NCBI RefSeq assembly: GCF_000143535.2
Contig: NC_037311.1
Coordinates: forward strand, 1,860,001-1,924,000
Origin: Botrytis cinerea B05.10
Taxonomy: Eukaryota > Ascomycota > Leotiomycetes > Helotiales > Sclerotiniaceae
DNA length: 64,000 nucleotides
Direction of reading: 5' to 3'
This document shows, in pieces, positions 35,368 to 46,243 of the stretch. A model generated the notes under the pieces. That model saw only the letters and a program-made list of their open reading frames with translations. It did no database searches and was not told the origin of the DNA. Numbering within the stretch: the first letter of the stretch is position 1; every line of letters begins with the position of its first letter. Position numbers and translations under genes: made by a program.

Positions 35368-37931
35368 AAACCCTAGATATTCTAATGGCGCTACGAGTAA
35401 GAGATTCCCATCACTGAACGTTTTTAAGCTGTGATGGGATGTCATGGGATGTTATGCATGAGATAGTCAGTGTTTTTCCAATGATTTAATCACGGGACTA
35501 TGGGGCAGCAGGACTTGTTTAACTGTTTTCATACCCCGGGACTTCACGGCGTTTGGCCTATTTGTAGATCTTATTTTATACAGATAGAACACTAGCTTCT
35601 TTGAATGCGATTTGTATCTCTTTAAGGTGTAAAATGGCTTGAAATGTGACTGCTAGTGATATGTGCCTGTACCAAGGAAAACGCTTCATTCCCTACGGTG
35701 TCTCCATTCTGCCTATCGCTTCTTCTCGTGCTCTTTGGTATTAGCAAGTTGTCCATTCCCCAAATCAGATTTGTACTAGTTCTGATGGCTTTTCAAATTA
35801 ATAACATGCTAAGTGATGAGAATGGCCTATCGCTGAATGTTTTGAGTTGCTTTCTGATTCTGAGTTTTACTTAACGTACATCTATTACCCATGCTAATTG
35901 GTGATACACGGAGATGAAGCGTAGAAAAGAAGGTAGTGAAAGGAAAGATTTGGGATGAAGAAGAGGCTATGGAGGGTTTTGTAATGAAGAGTATCTAGGT
36001 GTAGACATAGAGAGGGGATGAAAGGGGGAATAAAGAAGTGCACATAAAGATGGAGAGGGGAGAGGGGAGAGGAGTGGGTGTTACTGGATACTAAAGTGCA
36101 TAATGATACAACTGGAATAGAATCTCCACGAGAACTCAAGCCAAGTCCCCATGTTACCTTTCCTTCAGATATCCCTTCAGACAATGAATCCCTCTTCAAC
36201 AAGTCATCTAATTCACAAGGCCTTTTCGCTTGGAAGGCTTAGTACTCCTCCTCTCTCCCCCTCTTTTTTTTATGAGCTTGATGGCTAGAACGGTGTGATA
36301 AGTATGAACGAAAGTGATGTGAGATTAAAGTCAAACAAGCTAGCGAGCATTGATACTAGATTAGATATACCTAGCCCCTCCCGGTGTATTGCCTCCATGG
36401 ACAAAATGAAGTAATGCCATATTCTCAGACCGCCGCTCTTATCCTGGAATAGTAATTTAGCCTCCTCTACTGGCGGGGATCAGATTCAAGATATGCGAAA
36501 GTCTAGAGATGATTCTGCTTGAAGTGGTTTACACTATTCCAGATACATTTCACCGAATCACTAATCGGTCAAAATTCTAACAAGAGACAAGAAAAGGGCC
36601 ACATGAACTCTTTCATTGATCTCAAGATCTTGAAGAAACCAAAGAGCCAGCATAAAGTCTAAACACCTCCCACACACCCAGAAATGGAGCGTGAGAAGGA
36701 TCCTATCTGAACTTATCTTTATGCCGACAACATCCATACGTGAAAGTAGAGAAAGGGTAGATACACCACAGTGTTAAACCAATTGTGTCAAGTGAGATAT
36801 GTACAGCTTGCAGTAGTAATAAATTCGAATTGAAAACTTCTCTCATATTCACTTGAACCAACCACAACTCTACCATCCCAACCATCTTCAATCTTCAATA
36901 TTCACTCCTCACTCCTCACTCCTCAATCTCTCCAGGAAAACAATTGTTTCTCTGTATAATATTCTCAATATTCACAATATTCACATAGCAACCACCGTAT
37001 TGATGGCAGGGTAGAGACCAATGCCTGATTATACCAAGCAAGGACATCTTTCATCAAGCTGAACAGAACATTGATACAAAAGGACCCAAATATCAAAATC
37101 CATTCGAATTATTTCTTTCTCACAACAACTTCTTCCATCCTCACAACATCAACATCTCAACCTCCTAAAGCTCTTTTCAACTCTTTTCCCAACAGCAATC
37201 CTTCAATTATTTCTTGTCATTGGATTTCCACTTCTTTCGTCAGCGGCAACCTCACCAACTCGCCTTTTTGACTTCTCTGGAGAACCTCCTCGAAGTTTCC
37301 AAAGTACGCTTTATCTTCAGTAAGCACATCGATTTCTCTCCAGCTCTTTATGTGCCATCTCTTTCCAGGGTCTTTTGTCTATCCTTACTCTTCCCTCTTA
37401 TGAATTGAAGCCCTTTTCCATAAAAGTATCTCTCTTCCTGCAGAATATACTTCTTCTATTCTCTCTATCCTTGCGCTTGCGCAGATAGATCGCTCTACTG
37501 GATTACACTTATCTCATCCAGTGTGCTTCTTTTCTGCATCATCTTCTTCCCAATTCTTCGGGCAGATCATCATTCTTTCTTGCGCTTGTACATTGAATCT
37601 CCACCACCCTCCGTTGCATATCTTCATTCAGATCTGCTACCTCTCCTGTGTAGTAAATTAGTTCCAAAATTTTCACCTTCCATCCTTGACCCAATTTTGT
37701 ACGATCTTACTTGACATCTTATTGTCGGTGACACCACTCTACAAACTCTTCTAACTCAAGATTATCTGGTTAGAATCAGCGAACAGTCTCTTAGAGGTCT
37801 CGTTTATGTTTTTGCATGCGTTCTAGGAACCTCGCATTCACCTGAATTACCTGACTAGAGATCTCGAGCATTGATACTAATTCATTTGAACAGTTAGCAA
37901 AAAATCGAAAATCGAGTACAGACGAGTACAC
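35368..37931. other. Large intergenic region
   Basis: 2.6 kb without a supported gene. The minus-strand frame around 36000-36240 is open for about 100 codons but lacks an ATG and turns low-complexity. A (CACTCCT)3 direct repeat occurs near 36902-36923. The last 600 bases are C/T-rich and probably the promoter and leader of member D. Confidence 0.45.
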
Positions 37932-40479
37932 ATGATGGAGAGTATACGAGAGATGGAAAAGGACTATGACAAAAGCGTGTTTGGCCCTCCGAAGTCACCT
38001 CTTTTCCGAGGCTTGGGTGTTCTCAGTGCCGCTGCTGTTTCTCAGGAAGAAGATCGAGTTTCTACAACCGACCACAGAAAAGCTGGATATGAACATAAAA
38101 AATCTGCGGCTCCTTTCGAACGCTTAGATCGCAGTTCGGGCTTTGTTATGGGGAGTCGCAGTGGTGATAAGTCCAAGGACACCCACGGGGCCAGTACGAC
38201 CACCCACAAAAACTCTCCGCCGAGCGACCATAGGGACGGATCAGAAATGGCTCTCGATACAACACTCAGTCGCTTGTATTCTCCAAATGTGCCACAAGTC
38301 ACCAAGAAGCAGCCTAACCATACTTGTCCTTTCAAGCATAATCACTCAATCGGTAGATTTTGTTTCAATTGTCGATGTATGAAAATGCCATGGGGAGACA
38401 GACTTCCAGTAGCTCTCGACACGAAAGGCAACAAAATCAAAGTCCCCCCACAAGGTGCGTTGTTAGAAGGTGTAAGAAACTTGACTGAGCCCCACGAGAT
38501 CGCCCAGCTTGCTCTGCTTATCGAGTTTCGCATCATAGAACAAGATCTCGCCACTGTTCCCGGCCTTGTTGCAGCTTTCCAATTCTTTCCACATTTGCAT
38601 GATGTTGCTCATAGAGTTGCAGATATGGTCAAGGAACTTCGAACATTGGCTGATGAAGGTGAGAGTGAACGAGTACCACAATGGTTCGACACACTCCATG
38701 AGTTATTAAAACATCCAACTTCAACTCACGACCAGTATTTCGCACAGATCACTGGGGAGTGGAACTTCCAAGCAAAGAAACCAGCACCACCGGTCCAAGA
38801 AGCTCGAATCTCCACGCGAGTTTTCACCGGTATCCCAGCAATGCTCACCAGAGAAGATGCAATCAACTATGATAGAAATCGAGACGGTCATACCGTAGCT
38901 GAGGTCGACGAACTCATTGGTCATCTCAATAGGAACGAGAGTAGGGGCCCAGGATATGTTCAATTTACGTTTGACTTTGTGAGTTGGTTGAGGGAAGGAG
39001 CGCATAGCACTGGTAATGATGCTCCGCAGTGGAGTCCTCGCTATACCCAAGAGTATTATAAGCATTTGTATCCTGCGCCTGCATTGGTCAAACGAACCAC
39101 AAATAATCGCGAACGATCGCATGGTCAGCTGGATTTTACAAGTCGTCGGAACTCGACACCCGCAACACCACGTTGTAGCGAAGAAACCTCCGAAGTTGAG
39201 CTCTACGACAGCAATGATGAAGAAGAAGAGCTTGAAGGAGCTTACTTTCGTAAGCTTCCAGAAGTCAAGAAGAATACACCAGGTCGTGCCAATGTTACGT
39301 GGCGTTTCGTTGAAGGAACAGACATCACGAATGCTCAACTCGGTACACCCGATCCTAGCAAGTTTTACTTGACCCGCCAGAATATCGATGATCCCAAAGA
39401 GGTTGATCTTCGTCAATACGCACAGATTGCCGGATTTGACTGGAATAATCCTGCGGATATCAAGAAGCTCAACAAGGCTAGGGCTCAGAATCGTAAGCGT
39501 ACCCATGGAAACATCGCAGAAACACGAATCCCATGGACACAGCTGGAGAAGGATAAACTCTTTGAAGAGGTACAAGATGCAATTAGGGTTGGTGAGACGA
39601 GACATACAATTGACTGGGATGAAATTGCAGACCGACTCAGACAGAGATTCGACGGCTTTGTACAGAAGAAGGGATCAAAATTGGCACCAGGGGTTGAGAG
39701 AGAACCGAAGGATGGCAAAAAAGATAGAAGTAGGTCAAAATTTCCTCCTTGATTTTTTGTTGTTAAAGGCTTGAAAGCCCGTAAACCTCGAGCTGCGATT
39801 GTGGATTCAATTTGTTTTCGAAACACGATTACTAACTAATAGTTTCACAGCTCTTAAGACCAGTCGCAGCGACCGCGTAGGTTACAATCGTACTGGCTCT
39901 GCAACCGAGACACAAGCCTTGAAATACCCAGATATTCTCAAGTTAATTAATGATGCAACTGGACTTGGTGGAAAAGGGGGACGTGGCATGCTTAGAGGTC
40001 CTCGCCGACTCTCGAAAGTTGCTGGCGACGAGAAGAATAGTCGACCAGCAAAACAAGCCACACGCTCCCCACGCCCCAGCTTTTCAGAGGCCATCGATGA
40101 CGAAGAAGATGAAGAGGTCGACCCACCAACAAAGAAACACAAAAGTGGCAGAGCTTCCGGAACGATGTATAACGCGCAGACCGCAGAATCTAATCGGCTA
40201 ACAAAGCGTCCTCAGAGCATCCCTAGCCAGAGCTTCTTGCACATGTTTGATAATGTACTTGATGAAGAAAATGATCGTCCATCAAAGAAAGCAAAGATTA
40301 TCCACCGTCGTTATTCAAGCAGTCCACCACCTCGTATGCTAAAGAAGCATTATGGTGACGACGAGGATGACAGACTACCACCTACGCCATCCCGATCATC
40401 AGCATTGAATGCTGCGCTTGGCTTGAGATTTCCAAAGAGTAGTGCAAAGCAGTTTGACGCCACTTTCATCAGGAAATAG
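37932..40479 (+). CDS. Family member D: large SKF-FDW domain protein with Cys motif and WT helix segment
   Basis: Not a known family; the fullest member here. Exon 1 (37932-39729) and exon 2 (39851-40479) splice with GTAGGT...TTTCACAG, giving 808 aa. Order: disordered N-terminus; Cys-rich motif at residues 132-155 (C-x5-HSIG-x2-C-x2-C-x-C-MKMPWG), which could bind zinc; a helical Leu/Ala-rich region; a linker; the shared domain WRFVEGTDITNAQLGTPD, SKFYLTRQNIDDP, IAGFDWNNPADIKKLNKAR (FDW 502-504). Next comes PWTQLEKDKLFEEV (Trp535) with IDWDEIADRLRQRF, resembling a SANT/Myb-type helix pair. A Lys/Arg-rich disordered tail (KKHKSGR, RPSKKAKI) looks nuclear. A nuclear DNA- or chromatin-associated role is inference only. 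Member E has the same layout. Confidence 0.8.
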
Positions 40480-41702
40480 GCGGTTTTCAGATTCATACTC
40501 GCGGAACACTCACTTACTACGTTTTGGTATCCGGCATGCTTCCTCGCCCTTCTTATCCACGCATAGATTCTAGTTTTGACCAGTGCACCAGGTTATTTCC
40601 TCGGTAATCGACCTCAGTTTTTCACAATTTTCAATTTTCATCTGACATACCGAGGAACACAAGATTTCCAACGCGAATTTTCAATATGTACGACTCATCC
40701 TCCTCGATAGTACGACTACAAGTTTAGCATGAATTCCATTCACAAAAAACACATGCAAAAGGAATTTTCTCAATCAATTTCGCCTACCAGGAGGCATTTC
40801 TCATGAACAATGATGTCACCAGTCTCAAAAACTCGGCATTCGGCAATCCTACACCACGCAAAAAATTCTTTCTTTTTAGCTTTAGGGATAGCGAACGGTA
40901 TGGTGCAAGTAGTATGGATATGGTAGAGATTACGAACGGATGATTTCAATGGCGTACATGCAGCTTTTTTTGTTTCCTTTGATGCAATAGGGTTGGGATA
41001 TGTATGATATTGAGAAATTATGAAGCACGTTTACGATCATGATATGATGTAAAGTTGGCGGTTGTTCCTGACTTCTTTTGTGTATTTGGGTTTAGGTTTG
41101 GGTTGGGTTGTGCTCCTTTTTCTTATAGTGTAGGATAAAAAAAAATCGAGGAAGAAGATATTTCAACCTGAATAATAATGGCGGTATAATGTGAGATGTG
41201 TAGTTGTGTTTTGTTGTAGAAGTTACAGTGTGTGAAAAGCAGCCAAGTCAAAACCCCTTTTTACCGTCGGCCATCTTGGTCAAGTATCTCATTTAACTTT
41301 TCGACTTTACAATATTTTTCGCCTTTTTTTTATTATAGAAAAACAAAGCTTTTTAATAAAGTTTTTATAAGTGCATTATAATGAAACCATTGGAAAGATT
41401 GAATAAGATGTTTAATCTATATAGCTAATTGTAATGAAAGATTAAAATAATGAAGATATAGATACACATTTGCATTTCTGCTATACAGACTCAGAATTTT
41501 AGAATCGTTGAATTGATATTATATATATTAATTAATTATATACAAGAATGTGATGATGAGATTTGCGATGCGCTCTAATATACTCTATTTCCCCTTCTTT
41601 TTTCTCGAAACTCATGTGCTTTGATATATCTATCTATCTATCTGGTTTTGTCCAGGATATATATACGTCGTCTGTATCTAGACTCCTTTCATGATTTCCT
41701 AC
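40480..41702. other. Convergent intergenic region
   Basis: Between the 3' ends of D and the Ser/Thr-rich secreted-protein gene. AT-rich, with an ATAT/TATC simple-sequence stretch at 41515-41645. No coding frame supported. Confidence 0.5.
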
Positions 41703-42848
41703 TTAATAGGCGTCTTCTTCCTCCTCGTCGTCTTCCTCGTCGTCGTAGTAACACACATCGTCATCATCATCATCACCGTCGTCGTTGTCGTCGACTACAG
41801 CACTGGAAGATGCGGCGGTAGTGGAAGTGGTGGTAGGTGTGGATATGGAGATGGAAATCGAGGAGTTGGTGTATATTAAGGTTGGGATTGCTGCGGAGGG
41901 GAGCTGGGAGGTGCTGATGGTTGTGTTGGTTGTGTTGGTTGGATAGAGGGTGGGGAGTATGGTTGGGAGTTGAGAAGTGCTGATGGTTGTGTTGGTTGGA
42001 GAGAAAGTTGGGATTGAAGTTGTGGTTGCCGCGGAGGGGATTTCGGAAGTGCTGATGGTTGCATTGGTCGATGGGATGACGATGGCGGAGCTACTGGCAG
42101 CTGCTGATGGAATCTCAGACGAGCTAGATGTTGCTGCTGCTGATGGAATCTCAGAAGAGCTAGATGTTGCTGCTGCTGATGGAATCTCAGAAGAGCTAGT
42201 GGTTGCCGCGATTGAAGGGGTTTCAGAAGTGCTGGTAGTTGCAGCCGCTGAAGGAGTTATAGTCGAAGTATAAACGACCTCAATAGTAGACGTAACCGTC
42301 TCGTATGAAGTATCCGTTTGTAAAGCAGTGCTTGTGACAACACAAGGATTAGTTGTATATTGCACAACGTTGAAAACGCTTGAACTAGCTGGTACTTGAG
42401 TGACAGCTCCATTTTTCAAGAAGCACTGATATAGAGCACCAATAGTGGTAAAAACAATTCCGTTACATGAACTGGCAGATGTTTTCAGATTGTTGAGAAC
42501 ATTGCAGAAGGATACACAGATAGAAGTGGCAGCAGCTCCAACAGGCTCGACATAGGCACGAATGATATTTCCACCATCGAGCGATGCAGAGCATTGCTGA
42601 GAATAATAATTGCCTCCGGGCAAGGACCAGACCGCACCGCCCGAGCAAGTGCCTGTTGGGATTGCACTTTTTACATTACAGGTCGTTGCTGTAGTGATAA
42701 TCGGATAGGCAGTGATAATGGTATTTGTGACTGTACTGAGGCTGGTTGATGTGACAGCAACTTCCGATGGACTGATAGCTTGTCGGGGAGCGACGGCAAC
42801 AGCTTGACTTAAGCCGGTCAAGGCAGAAAGAACGATTAAAACCCTCAT
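41703..42848 (-). CDS. Secreted Ser/Thr-rich repeat protein with N-terminal Cys domain
   Basis: Single exon, 381 aa. A signal peptide (MRVLIVLSALTGLSQAVAVA) precedes a Cys-containing domain of about 100 residues: TCSGGAVWSLPGGNYYSQQC, then ICVSFCNVL, SSCNGIVF and LYQCFLKNG. The spacing recalls PAN/apple-like domains of fungal cell-surface proteins; that match is tentative. The second half is Ser/Thr/Ala/Pro-rich with tandem 12-residue SAAATSSSSEIP units and many potential O-glycosylation sites, as in wall or adhesive proteins. The C-terminus is not a GPI signal. It is an unusual run of Asp and Glu interrupted by VCYY and ending DAY. Likely secreted or wall-attached; ligand unknown. Confidence 0.8.
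   Translation of the reverse strand: MRVLIVLSALTGLSQAVAVAPRQAISPSEVAVTSTSLSTVTNTIITAYPIITTATTCNVKSAIPTGTCSGGAVWSLPGGNYYSQQCSASLDGGNIIRAYVEPVGAAATSICVSFCNVLNNLKTSASSCNGIVFTTIGALYQCFLKNGAVTQVPASSSVFNVVQYTTNPCVVTSTALQTDTSYETVTSTIEVVYTSTITPSAAATTSTSETPSIAATTSSSEIPSAAATSSSSEIPSAAATSSSSEIPSAAASSSAIVIPSTNATISTSEIPSAATTTSIPTFSPTNTTISTSQLPTILPTLYPTNTTNTTISTSQLPSAAIPTLIYTNSSISISISTPTTTSTTAASSSAVVDDNDDGDDDDDDVCYYDDEEDDEEEEDAY
42098..42215 (-). repeat. 36-bp tandem repeat in the secreted-protein gene
   Basis: About three near-identical 36-bp units (GATGGAATCTCAGAAGAGCT core on the plus strand) encode the 12-residue Ser/Ala-rich repeat. More diverged copies flank it on both sides. Confidence 0.85.
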
Positions 42849-44510
42849 CTTGAGTAACTAGGAATAATGTAAAGGAGTGACAGATATAATCAAAGGCAAA
42901 TGAGTGGTTGAATTGAAAGAGAGTAATGAATTTGAGATATCTAAAGAGAGATGATCTACATCTTTGTATAAACATGATTGTGGGGAATTAAGCTCAGCTC
43001 TAGACTTCCAAGGGAAGCAATAACACTTGCGCTAAGTATAGATAGTGCGATACTACTAGTATGCGAGCACGTTCCGATTGCTTGGAGAGCAGGGTAAGAT
43101 TGTTTGCGGGGCGAGCCGTGTTTTCTTGCCAGGAGGCAAGCGTAGAATTTGTATGCTTGTACATAATACATAAACTATCTTGCAGTATCATGAGTGATTT
43201 GTTGTTTTGGTTGAGATAGTACTCGAAGGAATGACTTCTCTGGCTACCAATTCGTTATGTTTTCGATTCTTTCACTGCCTCCTAGAAGATACTAGAGCAT
43301 GTAGGGAACATAAAGTGAACCCAACAGACAGCGCGACCCTTCGCTAGCTACCTGTATCCCGCTTTGAACCCTTCATTCTTTTCTTAGACTCAAAATAATA
43401 GTTGAGAAATCTCATATGAAGCGCCGACATAGTCGCTTACAATGTCAAAACCTTCATTATTTCCAAATTCGTCTCTAGCTTCTTCCCATCCTCAATGATC
43501 CCAAGAAAGAATGCCATGGGAAAGTGGATTAATTCGTGAATGTTCACCAGAATGGGATATCTGTGGATCTGGGGCTGATTGTGGCTTGCTCATTCATTGC
43601 TCTTTAGTCCGTTTTGGTAGGAGCATGAGAAGTTTTTAAAATTGCAACACATTTGTCCCGCGTCTAGATTTTTCGTTTGTTTTCCCCTGAATCTCCACAC
43701 GATTCGTTAGGTGATCAAAGCGCGGGGATCGCCGTGATTCGTCGATCTTTGCATCTTAGGGTCTGATTGGCTTGCCACGAGCGGCGATACTCCATTTCAC
43801 AAACACGTGACTAAGCTGCTTCGATGTCCATTTGTTTGGTCCTCTTTAAATTTTGGGTTTAAGCTTAATGAAGGAAGGAATCGTGGATGAAACTAAAAAT
43901 AATTCAGCATGGACAGTTGTTCGTTATGTGGGAGACTTCAGGTTAAACAATCTTAAGACGTCACGTTTCGGCTGAGATTCGGAATGAGGTGCATGGGCAT
44001 TCATTCTCAATTCGATCATTGACTGAATCCTGTCTTTTGAATTCGAGACCGACTGAACCACATTTTCTGTTTTGAATTCAAACTACCTACGATATTAATT
44101 CCTCGCGATGAATAGTAGTAATTCGACCGCTCAAATGCTTCACCATATATCTATCTGCAAGTTCTGGCAGAAAAATTCAACCCTACACTAATGGAGAACT
44201 TCACAGCGCTCAACTACTATTAAACACATTTCTGTACATGTCTGCACTGTCTCATCGTTAGACCGATCTCATCATACCCAATTAAGTCCTCCAAAGTAGC
44301 AAAATTCAAGAAAACAAACGAATAAAGCCCAAAATAATCGCAACGGAAGCTTTTATGTCGAATACACTCAAGATCCTCAGTGTGGCGGTCCCATTGTTGC
44401 AGATATCCAGGAGTGAACGAATGAAAGAAAGCGCAGTGAAAGTTCTAGCATGAAACTAAATGACCATCGAATGAGAAAGGCCCGCAATGTATCGTACTGA
44501 CTTGATATGC
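42849..44510. other. Intergenic region
   Basis: Promoter side of the secreted-protein gene and 3' side of member E. No coding frame supported. Confidence 0.5.
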
Positions 44511-46243
44511 TCATTGACTCTTCTCCGAATTTCTACGTGTCATAGGATGAACATTACCCGAGGGTTTCTTGCCGCCCGCTTGGCCTGATTTGCTATGCTT
44601 CATGAGCGGTTGATTGTCCCAAGAGTCATCAGCACCATCCACCTCCATGTTATCAATTCGTGTGGAAGATTCAGCATCTAAATACTCTTCCTCGTCCATC
44701 ATTTGAATTTCAGTATCGCCCGCGGCACGAGTAATCGTGCCAACGTCGGAAATTGAAGGAGGACCTTGGTGGCCATCATGAATCATCTTAAGTATCTCGT
44801 CTATAGATTTGCGCTTGCTGGGGGTTTCTATGCTGTTCCGAAGTAATAGGTCGATATCACCAAACTTAGCAGCCTGGTGCATACAGCCAGATGCATTCCG
44901 ATCGGAACCGGTTCGATCTTTTTTCATCGCGCAATATCTTTTGGTTTGATAATCAATTCGTTGCGTCTCAGTGTTCCATTTACTCGCTATGGCAAGTGCG
45001 GAGCCTTGTTTTTGTGTGACTTTTTCCAAATCGACGTTGATATTGTGAGCAACTTGCTCCCATGGCATATTATGCTTTGTGTACTGCAGGCCGATATTAG
45101 CAAGTGTGTGCAACATAGTAATGCTACATAATACTTAGTATGAGTGAGAGCACTTACGTCATGTTTGAGACCTTTGATTACTTGATGTCTCAAGAGATCC
45201 TTCTCAACTTGCGACCAAGCTAATCGAGGTGGGGTCTTTGGTCCATCAGTTCGCAGGATGATTTGATTTCTTGCTCTATTCAAGGCATGGATGGCCTGCT
45301 TATCACTCCAATCAAAACCAGCGATATGTGGATACTCTCTGACGTTTATGACGCTTGGGTCCTTGCGAAGCTGACGCAACATGAAAAACTTTGACGTGTC
45401 TGGTGTAGCACAACAAGCAGGCTTCAAATCTTGTCCTGAGGCAAATTGCCAACGAGATGTCTCGCGTTTGGTTTTGGAACCCCCAATTTCATCTCCGTAT
45501 GCAACATCATTATTGTCTTCTACATCGTCCTCATCGGCTTCATCGCGACTGAGGAACAAAAGCTTTTTACCCTTTGCTACGTTATCGGTGTTGTCATAGC
45601 CAAGGTTATCATCTTTCTGTTCCGAATCATCATCTGCAATGGGTAAGGTAGTCAGTTCGTTGCCTCTGGAGCTAACCTTAGATGCTGTTGGTATTGCCTC
45701 AGGTCTGCGATATCGTGCTTTGAATCTGGCCACTGTCCAATCGGGTTTCAACAAAGCTTCGTGCAATATGTTCCACCATCTCACTAAGCCTCTTTCTTGA
45801 AAGTCAGCCGACGCCATGGCTGCAAAAGAGATACCTGCAACAGCATGAGCAGCAGCCTTTATCCGTCCTTGTTCGATCGCAGGATTAATTTTGACAGCCT
45901 CTTTCCACTTGTTTTCCACAGCTGCCCATGTGGCCATGGCGACCAAACTCATCTCATGGGAATTAGCGACTTGGACTGCTTGCAAGACTGTGCCTTTTCG
46001 CCCCAGGGAAACTGGCATACCCTTATATCGGGAAATTGGCATAAAACCGCCCCAGGGCATCTTCATTCCTTTGCAGACGGCGCAGCACTGTCCAATTGAG
46101 TGACTCGTAATATCTCCAGGGATGCATGGTGGGCCAACTTCCGGATAAGGCGCCGTGAGCTGTCTTGGCTGATTTCCTGCCTGTATTTGTAGGTCAGTAT
46201 GTATCAGCGAGAAACATAGAGACAAGGTAGGTGAAAACAACAT
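44511..46243 (-). CDS. Family member E: SKF-FDW protein, paralogue of D
   Basis: Not a known family. Exon 1 (46243-45158) and exon 2 (45083-44511) join through GTAAGT...CTGCAG with a TGCTAAT branch, giving 552 aa if the ATG at 46243 is used. An acceptor-like ACAG at about 46191 makes a separate first exon possible. Layout parallels D: Cys motif at residues 48-65 (HSIGQCCAVCKGMKMPWG), helical region, acidic linker, WQFASGQDLKPACCATPD, SKFFMLRQLRKDP, IAGFDWSDKQAIHALNRAR (FDW 310-312), then AWSQVEKDLLRHQV (Trp343) and MPWEQVAHNINVDL. The alternative closer acceptor at 45114 breaks the frame, while the chosen one restores alignment with D. The tail is acidic then basic (MTRRNSEKSQ). Confidence 0.75.

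Noticed and set aside
35894..36240. Minus-strand open frame of about 100 codons
   Set aside because: No ATG start, becomes Leu/Phe/His low-complexity, and has no supporting splice sites that join a convincing second exon.
45084..45157. Shorter intron in gene E ending at the TGTAG at 45114
   Set aside because: Leaves the downstream exon out of frame; the CTGCAG acceptor at 45084 restores both frame and alignment with D.
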